DNA from: Maridesulfovibrio sp050916235
GTDB taxonomy: Bacteria > Desulfobacterota > Desulfovibrionia > Desulfovibrionales > Desulfovibrionaceae
Direction: 5' to 3'
DNA: 64,000 nucleotides
NCBI RefSeq assembly: GCF_050916235.1
Contig: NZ_CP104854.1
Span: 1,922,001 to 1,986,000, forward strand
Shown: in pieces, positions 9,354 to 17,983 of the stretch
Numbering within the stretch: position 1 is the first letter of the stretch
Layout: every line of letters begins with the position of its first letter
Position numbers and translations under genes: made by a program
The notes under the pieces: model-generated
Seen by the model: the letters and a program-made list of their open reading frames with translations, nothing else
The model's database searches: none
What the model was told of the DNA's origin: nothing

Positions 9354-10543
9354 CCGACGCAGCTTCTAAACCGGACCTTCTTACCCAGCACAAGATCAGT
9401 GTGCTGCTTATCGACGATCAGGCCATGGTTGGTGAGGCCGTGCGCCGCATGCTCGCTGACGAGGAAGATATTGATTTCCACTTTGTAAGCGACCCCACCA
9501 AGGCGATTCCCACTGCGGAAGCGTTGCAGCCGACGGTCATACTTCAGGATCTGGTCATGCCTGAAATCGACGGAATGACCATGGTACGGTTCATGCGGGT
9601 GAACTCGAAACTCAAGGACATACCGCTGATCGTGCTTTCCACCAAGGAGGAAGCCACAACCAAGGCCGAAGCCTTTGCACTGGGAGCCAACGATTACCTT
9701 GTCAAACTTCCTGACCGCATAGAGCTGCTGGCCAGAATAAGATACCACTCAAAGGGTTACATAAACCTGCTGCAGAGAAACGAAGCTTACCGCCAGCTGC
9801 TGGAAAGCCGTGACGAACTGCGCAAGGAACTGGCCGTTGCTGCCGACTACGTCACCTCTCTCCTGCCTGCACCGGTCAGGGAAGGGGAGGTAATCGCCGA
9901 CTGGCGGTTCATTCCTTCTGCGTCACTCGGAGGGGATTCCTTCGGCTACCACTGGCTTGATGATGATCATTTCGCCATGTACCTGCTTGATGTATGCGAC
10001 CACGGTGTAGGGTCAGCCCTGCTGTCAGTCTCGGCCATGAACGTCCTGCGCTCCCAGACCCTGCCGGATACCGATTTTCTGAAGCCGGAGATGGTCCTTG
10101 AGGCACTGAACAACTCTTTTCAGATGGAGCAGCAGAACAACCTGTACTTCACCATGTGGTACGGTGTGTACTGTAAGTCGGAGCGGACCCTGACCTTCTC
10201 CAGCGGCGGACATCCTCCGGCACTGCTGGTCTCCGGCGGAACCGCACAACAGCTGCGCACTCCGGGCATGATCGTGGGCGGTATGCCGGACATGACTTAT
10301 GTGAGCAAGAGCGTTCCGGTAGAACCGGGAGCGCGATTCTTTCTGTACAGCGACGGGGTCTACGAGCTGCGCAAGGTTTCGGATGGAAAGATGTGGGAAT
10401 TCGACGGATTCGCGTCCTTCATGGCGGCAACAGAAGGACCGCTGGGAACCCCCATCGACCAGCTTATCGAGTATACCCGAACCCTGCAGGGCGGCGAGAT
10501 GTACGAAGACGATTTCTCAATGGTTGAATTCGTCTTTAACTAA
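9350..10543 (+). CDS. Response regulator: WspR-like receiver fused to PP2C/SpoIIE phosphatase
   Basis: This 397-residue protein is the presumed output of the Wsp-like array. The receiver (about 14-140, phospho-acceptor Asp67 in VILQDLVMPEIDG) has features I recall from WspR: LLIDDQAMVGEAVRR, LSTKEEATTKAEAFALGAND, YLVKLP and LLQRNEAYR. A coiled linker (about 140-175) follows. Where WspR has GGDEF, this protein has a PPM/SpoIIE-type Ser/Thr phosphatase: GGDSFGY (Asp196), LLDVCDHGVGSALLS (Asp214), FSSGGHPPALL, FLYSDGVYE and EDDFSMVEF. The metal-binding aspartates are present, so it should be active. Its substrate (perhaps an anti-sigma-factor antagonist) is not encoded nearby. The start overlaps the cheB stop. 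Confidence 0.93.
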   Translation: MTDAASKPDLLTQHKISVLLIDDQAMVGEAVRRMLADEEDIDFHFVSDPTKAIPTAEALQPTVILQDLVMPEIDGMTMVRFMRVNSKLKDIPLIVLSTKEEATTKAEAFALGANDYLVKLPDRIELLARIRYHSKGYINLLQRNEAYRQLLESRDELRKELAVAADYVTSLLPAPVREGEVIADWRFIPSASLGGDSFGYHWLDDDHFAMYLLDVCDHGVGSALLSVSAMNVLRSQTLPDTDFLKPEMVLEALNNSFQMEQQNNLYFTMWYGVYCKSERTLTFSSGGHPPALLVSGGTAQQLRTPGMIVGGMPDMTYVSKSVPVEPGARFFLYSDGVYELRKVSDGKMWEFDGFASFMAATEGPLGTPIDQLIEYTRTLQGGEMYEDDFSMVEFVFN

Positions 10544-10613
10544 TCGGAATATTTTACCGGAGATGCCTCCGGCAGCCCATACAGGGCTTACTTTGGCAAA
10601 CGAGGCTTAAGAC

Positions 10614-12452
10614 ATGAGTATCCGCAGACAGTTCATGATCGGGTGTGTGGTTTTCTGCATCGCCCTTACCGTATCCATCATGTGGCTGATTTCAGACTAC
10701 ACCCGAGACACCCTTATGGATGAATATCGGGGCAAGGTCGAAATAATGCTTCACACCATGAAGGCGGTCCGCAAGCACACCGGAGCGGTCATCCGCCCCA
10801 AGGCCACCGAGCTTCTGCCCGCGGACCGGTTCGTCGCAGAACTGCAATCCACGTCGTACACAGCCAACGGGGTCTTCAGCCGCGTACCCGACCAGTACAG
10901 GCATGACCTGACCTTCAGGACCGCGTCCACCAAACCGCGCAACCCCGACAATATGGCAACAGGGGATGAGGCAAGGATAATAGAAGAGCTTGATGAAATG
11001 GCTCAGGCCGGTAAGAAGCCTTTCCTGACGGAAATACGCGACATAAACGGTGTGGAAAGTCTTATTGCCGCTGAGGGGGAAGTAAATAAATCGGACTGCA
11101 TGGTCTGCCACGGCGATCCCAAATATGCACCACAATCCATGAAAGACAAGTACCCGGTGGAAAAGGATCAGGGCTATTTCCGCAAGCCGGGCCGCATTGA
11201 ATGCGCAATGATCACTTCCGTACCCCTGGCAGCCATGAACAAGGTTGCCAACCAGACTCTGGGGGCGGTTTTGTTCGCGGGATTCATTTTTATTGCAGTT
11301 ACTCTGTTCTTCCTTTTCTTCGGACTGAACCTCATATTCAAACCGGTCTCACGCATAACCGACATTGCCAAATTCATAGCCGAAGGCGATCTGCAGAGTG
11401 CGCATGAGGCTATCAGGAAAATGCGCCGCAGGTCTGAAGACAAGTTCTTCGCCAGCAGGTTCATGCGTCCTGAAAGCGAAATCGGCAGACTGGTCTCTTC
11501 ATTCGAAACCATGACCGCAGGACTTTCCCAGATTATAGGGGAAGTGCAGGCTTCCGGGGATCAGGTCTCCATGGCCGGAGGCAAGATCAGGGCCACGGCA
11601 GAGCAGATCGACTCCGCAGTCAACAGGCAGGCAGCCTCAACCAATGAAGTCACCGCAACCAGCAGGCTCATCAGCAACACCTCCAAGGAACTGGTCAAGG
11701 TGATGGAAGATGTAGCTGCAAGTGCAGGGGAATCCGCCAAAATGGCTGAATCCCTTCAGGCCAATATTGAGCGGAGGGAAAAATCCCTGATCCAACTGGT
11801 GGATTCAACTGACAATGTGTCTTCACGCCTTGGCGCAATCAATGAAAAGGCAAACAAGATCAACAACATCGTCACCACCATTGCCCGCATTGCCGACCAG
11901 ACGAACCTGCTCTCCCTCAATGCCGCTATTGAAGCTGAAAAAGCCGGACAGTTCGGCAAGGGCTTCTCGGTTGTAGCCCGTGAAATACGCAGACTGGCCG
12001 ACCAGACGGTCATCGCGGCCGAGGACATCGAGCTCATGGTCCGGGACATGCAGTCCGCCGTCAGCTCCGGGGTTATGGAAATGGAAAAGTTCAATACCGA
12101 AGTCCGCTCCGGTGTAGATGAAGTGGAGACCATGAGTGCCGATCTGGGCCGCATCGTTGAGCAGGTCCGTATTCTGGGCCCGCGTTTCGCCGAAGTCTCC
12201 CGTTCCATGGGCGATCAGGCCGATAGTGCTGAACAGATCAGCGAGGCCATGAGCGACCTTAGTGAAACGGCATCCGGTAACACCGAATCCATTGAAGAAT
12301 TCAAGCGTACTGTGGCCAGCCTGAATTATACCGTGCAGTCACTGACCGGAGCCGTGGACGGTTTCAGGATGGTAGAGGACATGGACAGGTATGAACAGGA
12401 TGAAGAAATCAAAGGAGCTTCCGCAGCCCCGACTGAGGATGAAGACATTTAA
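10614..12452 (+). CDS. Methyl-accepting chemotaxis protein with Tll0287-like sensor and CxxCH motif
   Basis: This 612-residue receptor closes the operon, 70 bp after the phosphatase gene. It has a membrane helix at about 8-27, then a periplasmic domain of the DUF3365/Tll0287-like kind with a single haem-attachment motif, CMVCH (Cys162, Cys165, His166), followed by GDPK. A second helix (about 215-240), HAMP and a signalling domain follow. Its tip (DQTNLLSLNAAIEAEKAG, about 428-445) nearly matches that of the first receptor in the operon, so both should dock to the same CheA/CheW array. A covalently bound c-type haem facing the periplasm would suit redox, oxygen or gas sensing. The acidic C-terminal tail has no CheR-docking pentapeptide. 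Confidence 0.9.
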   Translation: MSIRRQFMIGCVVFCIALTVSIMWLISDYTRDTLMDEYRGKVEIMLHTMKAVRKHTGAVIRPKATELLPADRFVAELQSTSYTANGVFSRVPDQYRHDLTFRTASTKPRNPDNMATGDEARIIEELDEMAQAGKKPFLTEIRDINGVESLIAAEGEVNKSDCMVCHGDPKYAPQSMKDKYPVEKDQGYFRKPGRIECAMITSVPLAAMNKVANQTLGAVLFAGFIFIAVTLFFLFFGLNLIFKPVSRITDIAKFIAEGDLQSAHEAIRKMRRRSEDKFFASRFMRPESEIGRLVSSFETMTAGLSQIIGEVQASGDQVSMAGGKIRATAEQIDSAVNRQAASTNEVTATSRLISNTSKELVKVMEDVAASAGESAKMAESLQANIERREKSLIQLVDSTDNVSSRLGAINEKANKINNIVTTIARIADQTNLLSLNAAIEAEKAGQFGKGFSVVAREIRRLADQTVIAAEDIELMVRDMQSAVSSGVMEMEKFNTEVRSGVDEVETMSADLGRIVEQVRILGPRFAEVSRSMGDQADSAEQISEAMSDLSETASGNTESIEEFKRTVASLNYTVQSLTGAVDGFRMVEDMDRYEQDEEIKGASAAPTEDEDI

Positions 12453-12455
12453 CAC

Positions 12456-12496
12456 AGTTGTAACAGTTCTGCCTTAAACTGTTCCATTGTTACAGG
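12456..12496. promoter_or_regulatory. Possible Pho-box-like operator
   Basis: The 70-bp gap before the PhoB-like gene holds nested inverted repeats: tgtaaca near 12458 with tgttaca near 12488, and aacagtt with aactgtt inside them. The CTGT(A/T)AC half-sites resemble PhoB binding sequences, but spacing and order do not match the Escherichia coli consensus exactly. Autoregulation of the pair is an inference. Confidence 0.3.
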
Positions 12497-12523
12497 TATT
12501 GTCCGGCGCAGAAGGAGATAACC

Positions 12524-13213
12524 GTGTCAGTAGATAAAATACTGGTCGTAGAAGACCATAATGATACCATTGAACTGTTGAAGTACAACCTCACCTCCTC
12601 AGGGTTCGAGGTTGTAACCGCCATGGATGGACACAAGGCACTGGAGCAGGCCCGGGCCGAACATCCGGACCTCATCCTGCTGGACCTCATGCTGCCCGGA
12701 ATAGACGGGCTTGAAGTCTGCCGCAGACTTAAACAGGATGCAGGAACCCAGCACATCCCGGTCATCATGCTGACCGCCAAGGGCGAGGAAGTGGACCGTG
12801 TAGTAGGACTTGAGCTCGGAGTTGATGACTACATCGTAAAACCGTTCAGCCCTCGGGAACTGGTTCTCAGGGTCAAGGCTGTCCTGCGCCGCAGTACCGA
12901 GGTTGAGCCGAAACGTTCAGGCAAATGGACCCGCGAAGGTCTGGTGGTGGACTTTGAGGCCCATACCGTGGAAAGCGATGGAGAACTCGTTGCCCTGACC
13001 GCTACGGAGTTCAAGCTCTTTTCCGAGCTCCTGCAGCATGAAGGCAAAGTCCGCACCCGCGACCATCTGCTTGATACCGTCTGGGACACTCATTTCGAGG
13101 GCTATTCAAGAACCGTGGACACCCACATCCGCAGACTGCGTCAGAAACTCGGTCCTTATGCCGACTATATCGAAACAGTGCGCGGGGTAGGTTACCGTTT
13201 CAAGCAGCATTAG
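12524..13213 (+). CDS. phoB: PhoB-like response regulator (OmpR family)
   Basis: This 229-residue regulator has a receiver (about 4-120; VVEDHNDTIELL, phospho-Asp in LILLDLMLPGIDG, Lys in DYIVKPFSPREL) and a winged-helix DNA-binding domain (about 130-226; LTATEFKLFSELL, DTHIRRLRQKLG, VRGVGYRF). It starts at GTG 12524 with GAAGGAGA about 7 nt upstream. A PhoR-type kinase gene follows after a 313-bp gap, so the pair probably controls phosphate-starvation genes. No pst or phoU gene is in the window, so the phosphate assignment rests on protein similarity only. Confidence 0.85.
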   Translation: MSVDKILVVEDHNDTIELLKYNLTSSGFEVVTAMDGHKALEQARAEHPDLILLDLMLPGIDGLEVCRRLKQDAGTQHIPVIMLTAKGEEVDRVVGLELGVDDYIVKPFSPRELVLRVKAVLRRSTEVEPKRSGKWTREGLVVDFEAHTVESDGELVALTATEFKLFSELLQHEGKVRTRDHLLDTVWDTHFEGYSRTVDTHIRRLRQKLGPYADYIETVRGVGYRFKQH

Positions 13214-13375
13214 CTCCATAGCGGCAACACACCAGCCCCTGTGAAAGGACGGCTCATGCCGTTTCGGACTTACCCGCAACCGGTACTGAGTTCCGGTTGA
13301 TTCTTCACGCTGGCTGGTTGTCGGTGCAGAGAATCCTGCGAACCTGATCAAATCCCAAAAGAAAGGATATGCTGT

Positions 13376-13399
13376 CTGGGCGAACACCACTTCGCCCAG
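13376..13399 (+). other. Stem-loop in the gap between the phoB- and phoR-like genes
   Basis: ctgggcgaa (13376-13384) and ttcgcccag (13391-13399) form a perfect 9-bp stem with a 6-nt loop, without a clean T-tract. It may slow or process the transcript. The rest of 13214-13526 holds the terminator at 13433 and two copies of aaaggatatgc (near 13362 and 13425); no gene is visible. Confidence 0.45.
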
Positions 13400-13432
13400 G
13401 GTCTATTCTTGCGCCTGTAAAAAAAAGGATAT

Positions 13433-13469
13433 GCAACTGTAACACAACTGCTGCCAGTTGCGTTTTTTT
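13433..13469 (+). terminator. Intrinsic terminator or attenuator upstream of the phoR-like gene
   Basis: gcaactg (13433-13439) can pair with cagttgc (13455-13461), and an alternative shorter stem caactg/cagttg shares the same right arm; both end in cgttttttt. The two mutually exclusive left arms and the position 58 bp before the kinase start would also suit an attenuator. Confidence 0.6.
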
Positions 13470-13526
13470 CCTGTTAGATTGAGCAGTCCTCCACATTGAC
13501 CAAACACCTCATTTTCATAGGGCGGT

Positions 13527-15302
13527 ATGATGAAATTTTCCTTCAGGAACAAACTCCTTGCGGCCGTCTGCCTGACTGCCGCCATATGTGTAAGCCTGCC
13601 TCTCGGTTTTGCCTACTACCTCCTGAAGGCAGACCTTGCTGCTGATTCCATAAAAAATGCTGGAGAAACACTGGAACTGGCAAGACGCATCTACCTGAAA
13701 ACCGACCACGCCGACCCAGTGGAAAGAATGGCTGCGGTTTCGAATATTCTGGGCAGGGAAGTCGCTCTGGTGTCTCCCGAGGGCAAGACCCTGTCCCGGA
13801 CCTCATGGGCAGGGCAGAACTGGTCTATGTCCCGTTCGGAAATGCGCCAGGCAGCAGTGGACGGAATGGGCTTCGAGGCCGAAGACAATCCCGATCACGG
13901 GCATAGGATTTTGCATTCTGCCATACGCATCGCCAAGGATATGGATTCACCATCCGACTATCTGGTTATGGAGGAATCCCTTGAAGGACTGGCCGAGCGT
14001 CTTGAGACCGTGCGCAATGTCTTTTTTTGGGCCCTGCCCATAGTGGCACTGGTCTGTTACGCTCTCATCAGGTTCATGATCCTGAACCTGACTTCATCAA
14101 TCGAATCAATGGTTCGGACAGCGGAAGCCGTAGGGCAGGGAAACTACAGGCGCAGGATAAGAAATCTTCCGGATGAAGAATTCGTCCCGCTGGCAGAATC
14201 CATCAACTGGATGGCTGAGCGCATTGATGCCCACGTCGGGATCATCACCAGCCAGAAGAACAAGCTGCAGGCAATTCTCAACGGCATGTGGGACGGGGTT
14301 ATGGTACTTGACGGAAGCTGCCGCATCCAGAGCGTAAACCGGGCCCTTCAGGAAATTATCCCCGATATCCTGAACGGCATCGGACGCCATCCCCTTGAAA
14401 TCATGCCCAGCCCGGAACTTCAGGATGCCTGCATGGAGCTGACTTCCCCGGAAGGCCGGGATGCTATCACGGTACAGGTAACCCTGTCGGACGGCAGGAT
14501 ATATGACGTAAATATCGTCCGCTCTCCGCATACGGTTGAGCCGGGGCAGGGCCCCGGAGCCATCGCTGTTTTCCACGACATCAGCCGCATCAAGAGGCTC
14601 GAAACCGTGCGACAGGATTTCGTGGCCAATGTTTCCCATGAGCTGCGCACCCCCCTGACCTCCATCAAGGGGTACACCGAAACCCTGCTCTCCGATCCGC
14701 CGCCACCTGAATCCCTGCGCAGCAGTTTTCTGGCCACCATAGAAAAAAACGCCAACCACATGTGCAAGATAGTGGATGACCTGCTCAACCTGTCCAGACT
14801 TGAAAGCGGGCCTGACCGCAGTAAATTTGTGCCTACCGACCCGGCCACAGCTCTCTCTGATGCCTGGCAGGCCTGCGCTTCCATGGCTGCAAAACGCAAT
14901 GTCGAACTGGTCGCGAAAGTGAGCAAAGGCCAGTATACGGTCCAAGCAGACCCGGACCAGCTTATGCAGCTTTTCCGCAATCTTCTGGAAAATGCCATCA
15001 AATACGGACCTGACAACAAACCTGTAAAAGTCTCCCATACAGTTGAAAATGGAAGAATCAGGTTTACTGTGCAGGATGAAGGTCTGGGCATTCCCGCAGC
15101 AGACCAGCCTCGCATATTTGAGCGGTTCTATTCCGTGGAAAAATTCCGCCGCAACGAATTCGGTTCAACTGGGCTGGGGCTGGCCATTTCGCGCCATATT
15201 GTTTCCAACCATGGCGGAGAAATCAGGGTGCAAAGCCCGCCAGAAGGGCAATCCAACGGCACGGCCTTCACTTTTACCATACCGCTGGAATCCGCATCCT
15301 GA
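13527..15302 (+). CDS. phoR: PhoR-like sensor histidine kinase
   Basis: This 591-residue membrane kinase is the likely partner of the PhoB-like regulator upstream. It has membrane helices at about 10-30 and 168-188 around a periplasmic loop of about 135 residues, a HAMP-like region (RTAEAVGQGNYRRRI), a PAS domain (about 245-360; ILNGMWDGVMVLDG), the phospho-accepting VSHELRTPLTSIKGY (His about 371) and a HATPase domain (NLLENAIKYGP, DEGLGIP, GSTGLGLAISRHI). The periplasmic domain is longer than in E. coli PhoR, as is usual in PhoR of other bacteria. ATG 13527 has only a weak ribosome-binding site. Confidence 0.87.
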   Translation: MMKFSFRNKLLAAVCLTAAICVSLPLGFAYYLLKADLAADSIKNAGETLELARRIYLKTDHADPVERMAAVSNILGREVALVSPEGKTLSRTSWAGQNWSMSRSEMRQAAVDGMGFEAEDNPDHGHRILHSAIRIAKDMDSPSDYLVMEESLEGLAERLETVRNVFFWALPIVALVCYALIRFMILNLTSSIESMVRTAEAVGQGNYRRRIRNLPDEEFVPLAESINWMAERIDAHVGIITSQKNKLQAILNGMWDGVMVLDGSCRIQSVNRALQEIIPDILNGIGRHPLEIMPSPELQDACMELTSPEGRDAITVQVTLSDGRIYDVNIVRSPHTVEPGQGPGAIAVFHDISRIKRLETVRQDFVANVSHELRTPLTSIKGYTETLLSDPPPPESLRSSFLATIEKNANHMCKIVDDLLNLSRLESGPDRSKFVPTDPATALSDAWQACASMAAKRNVELVAKVSKGQYTVQADPDQLMQLFRNLLENAIKYGPDNKPVKVSHTVENGRIRFTVQDEGLGIPAADQPRIFERFYSVEKFRRNEFGSTGLGLAISRHIVSNHGGEIRVQSPPEGQSNGTAFTFTIPLESAS

Positions 15303-15342
15303 TCTGATTCAGCCTGATTCCGTACAAATTCACAAAATACCG

Positions 15343-15380
15343 CAGGGCGGACCTGAGTTGGGTTACTCAGGTCCGCCCTG
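15343..15380. terminator. Terminator after the phoR-like gene
   Basis: Perfect 15-bp inverted repeat: cagggcggacctgag (15343-15357) and its complement (15366-15380) around an 8-nt loop, 40 bp after the kinase stop, with a pyrimidine-rich tail. Confidence 0.8.
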
Positions 15381-15449
15381 TCTGCTATCTTCTGCGCCAT
15401 TTACGTTGCCTTTGCAAATAATTCCAACACGTAACAGGAGGAGAAGAAA

Positions 15450-16997
15450 ATGAAGATCTTCACGGGAAAAGCGGACAGTCTTTTACAGGAACAAAGTGGC
15501 AGCGGCTTGTTTGCCCAGAATATGGGCCAAATGCCGAGCCCTGAACTCGAATACCTGTCCAGAAACGGCAACACAGATCCCGACATGATAAAAAGGGCTA
15601 TGGAACGGGAAGACGAAGAGCGTGACCTGCGGGTGCTTGATGCCTATAACCGGTTTGAAGCCGGGTTGCAGGAGATTCTTACCGGGAAGGACAGCGGGGT
15701 AATGGTGAGGGAGGGCGGGGCTGCCCAGTCCGCTGTCTTCGAGGTCAGCGATTATTTCAACGAACAGGGAAGCAGGCTGCGGGATGAGCTGCCCGATGAG
15801 AAATGCCGGGAACGTTTCATGGATATTCTCTCGTCCCGCCGCAGGACTGCAATCAACGCCGTTGCCCGCTTCCAGAGTCAGGAATACCAGAAATGGAAGG
15901 ACAGCACTGCCGCCCTGACAATCGACTCCATCCTTAAAGCAGTAAACATCAGCCCGGACGCAGCCTCGCTCATGCATGGAGAACAGCTTCTGGAAGGGAC
16001 CATCATGAGACTTTACCGTTCAAGCAATCCTGAACTGCTGACCGTGAAACTGAACAATGCCCGACAGGCCATGTACAGCGGAGCACTGGAATCAATAGCC
16101 GCAAAAGATCCGGTCACTGCGGTCATCGTGCTGGAAAGCTGGAAGGATCATCTTGGAGATGACATCTACCTGCAATTGCGCGAACGTTTTGCACCACTTG
16201 CCCGCAACCAGAGTCTCAAAATGGAGTTCATGTCCCTGCGCGACCTTGAAGGAGAAATCCTCAAGGCTGAGCTGGAAGACATAAACGACGAGCAGATGCG
16301 TGAAGAGCTGGCCGAAATGATCATTGCGGACCGCATGCTCAAAAAAGTGACTGAGGAAAGAGCCGAGAAAGAGCGTATCAACTCAATCAGCCGGGAACTG
16401 TTCCAGCTCTACAATCAGGGACAGCTGAGCGCCGAAGATATTGTGGATTCCGGGCTGTCCCCCGATGAAAGGTCACGGTGGAGGATGATTTTCAGCAGCG
16501 ACGGCACCGGAGACGACCAGACACTGCTGCGGGTCGTACAGGAGGTCGCGGATGGTTCAATACAGGAAGAGCACCAGATCTACCGGGCAATAGCGGAAGG
16601 ACTGGGCAAACTGGACGTACTCCTGCTGGCAACCCTTTTCAGCCTCAAGGACAACCCGGAAGCAAAGCTGATGATCAACGGACTCCAGGAGATATCCGAA
16701 GTCAGTGCCGAATACGGCGGTGACGAACAGGACCATGCCGCGGCGATCCGGGACTTCCTCAACCGGATTGTCGCTCTGGTAGGCAAGGGCGAACCGTTCA
16801 GAATCACTGCTGTCCGCAACGAAGTTATCAAGGACCATTTCGGCACACAGAAATCCAACGTTCGAGACAGCAAGACTGCTTCTGCAACAGAAGGAACAGA
16901 TCCTGCCAATCCTGTCGCGGAAATTGCGGACCATTACACCCCCGGCCCGGACGTCCAGGAGAACTCAGAGGAAGATGAATCCATAAAAACCGATTGA
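15450..16997 (+). CDS. Orphan protein resembling phage internal virion proteins (515 aa)
   Basis: This protein has no recognised enzymatic motif. It is soluble, highly charged and almost wholly helical, without signal peptide or membrane segment. The middle part (about 110-260) alternates long amphipathic helices with phrases such as MYSGALESIAAKDPVTAVIV, LESWKDHLGDD and LRERFAPLARNQS. I associate that alternation (helix, D-P-x-A-A-x-x-x-L-E, helix) with internal virion or ejection proteins of podoviruses. The C-terminal third is acidic. The start is well supported (AGGAGG before ATG 15450), and the gene is insulated by terminators on both sides. No capsid, portal, terminase or integrase gene is nearby, so it is either a domesticated phage gene or a cellular helical scaffold that looks alike. 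Confidence 0.55.
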   Translation: MKIFTGKADSLLQEQSGSGLFAQNMGQMPSPELEYLSRNGNTDPDMIKRAMEREDEERDLRVLDAYNRFEAGLQEILTGKDSGVMVREGGAAQSAVFEVSDYFNEQGSRLRDELPDEKCRERFMDILSSRRRTAINAVARFQSQEYQKWKDSTAALTIDSILKAVNISPDAASLMHGEQLLEGTIMRLYRSSNPELLTVKLNNARQAMYSGALESIAAKDPVTAVIVLESWKDHLGDDIYLQLRERFAPLARNQSLKMEFMSLRDLEGEILKAELEDINDEQMREELAEMIIADRMLKKVTEERAEKERINSISRELFQLYNQGQLSAEDIVDSGLSPDERSRWRMIFSSDGTGDDQTLLRVVQEVADGSIQEEHQIYRAIAEGLGKLDVLLLATLFSLKDNPEAKLMINGLQEISEVSAEYGGDEQDHAAAIRDFLNRIVALVGKGEPFRITAVRNEVIKDHFGTQKSNVRDSKTASATEGTDPANPVAEIADHYTPGPDVQENSEEDESIKTD

Positions 16998-17007
16998 TCC
17001 AACACAC

Positions 17008-17040
17008 GAAAAGGCCGCCACATTCATGGGCGGCCTTTTC
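17008..17040. terminator. Bidirectional terminator
   Basis: gaaaaggccgcc (17008-17019) pairs perfectly with ggcggccttttc (17029-17040) over a 9-nt loop, 10 bp after the preceding stop codon, with A- and T-rich edges. Confidence 0.88.
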
Positions 17041-17104
17041 TTATTCATTCCAAAATCAGTTCCCATCGTTTATGTTGATCTGAACCTCAACATGGAGCGA
17101 CCCG

Positions 17105-17983
17105 ATGAAACGAATGATCCCGATACTGCTTCTTGGGCTGTTGCTGTGCGGATGTACTGCCCGAGATTACGTCCAGCAGGCAGAATACCTTGCACCGCTT
17201 CCTGTCCAGCACGTCCGCTCAGGCGACATTACGGTCGGTTACCGTATCTTCGGAAAAGGAGAACCGTTGCTGATGGTTATGGGCTTTGCCGGCACAATGG
17301 ATATATGGGACGCCGAACTGATCAGGATCCTCGCTGAAAAACATACGGTGATAACCTATGACAACCGAGGCATCGCCAGCACCTCTGCAGGAGTCGAGAA
17401 AATATCCATCAGCCGCATGGCCGATGATGCAGCAATACTTCTGGAGACTCTTGGCTATCCCAAAGCACATATACTTGGCTGGTCAATGGGCGGACTTGTT
17501 GCCCAGGAACTGGCCCTCACCCATCCGGACAAGGTGGACAAGCTCATCCTTTTGGGTACTGCCTGTGACCCAATCCCTGTTGCAGACATCACCCGCAGGT
17601 TGATACGCATGGACACCAAGGAGCTGCTCAGCCATTTTTTCCCTTCCGGGTGGATGGAAAAACATCCTGATGCGCTCAAAGAGCTTCCGCGTCCGTCCAT
17701 CGCTCCTGATCCGAAGGCAGTATCCGCTCAAGCCGAAGCCATGCTCAACTGGCCCGGAACCTGCTCCAGTCTGCAGGAACTGCAAATAGACACGCTGGTA
17801 ATCTCGGGCACTGACGATGATATCCTGCCAGAACCACTGAGCATGGAGCTGGTGCGCAGAATAGACGGATCATGGCTGGTGCGTTTCAGGAACGCAACCC
17901 ACTGGCTGATGTATCAGGACCCGGCAAGCCTCGGACAGACAGTAAATACATTTCTTGAAGTGGAAGAGAACATGATGGAATAG
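17105..17983 (+). CDS. Alpha/beta-hydrolase lipoprotein
   Basis: This 292-residue protein is predicted to be exported and lipid-anchored: MKRMIPILLLGLLLCGC gives a signal peptide with the lipobox cysteine at position 17 (Cys at -2 is uncommon but tolerated). The alpha/beta-hydrolase fold follows, with an oxyanion region MGFAGTMDIWD (from about 59), the nucleophile elbow GWSMGG (Ser127), a probable acid in SGTDDDILPE, and the catalytic His in NATHWLMY. The closest family is proline-iminopeptidase or lactonase-like hydrolases, but the substrate cannot be told. Start: GGAG 8 nt before ATG 17105. It is monocistronic, preceded by a terminator. Confidence 0.85.
   Translation: MKRMIPILLLGLLLCGCTARDYVQQAEYLAPLPVQHVRSGDITVGYRIFGKGEPLLMVMGFAGTMDIWDAELIRILAEKHTVITYDNRGIASTSAGVEKISISRMADDAAILLETLGYPKAHILGWSMGGLVAQELALTHPDKVDKLILLGTACDPIPVADITRRLIRMDTKELLSHFFPSGWMEKHPDALKELPRPSIAPDPKAVSAQAEAMLNWPGTCSSLQELQIDTLVISGTDDDILPEPLSMELVRRIDGSWLVRFRNATHWLMYQDPASLGQTVNTFLEVEENMME

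Noticed and set aside
14106..15038. 310-residue open frame on the minus strand
   Set aside because: Antisense shadow of the PhoR-like kinase, whose domains are intact.
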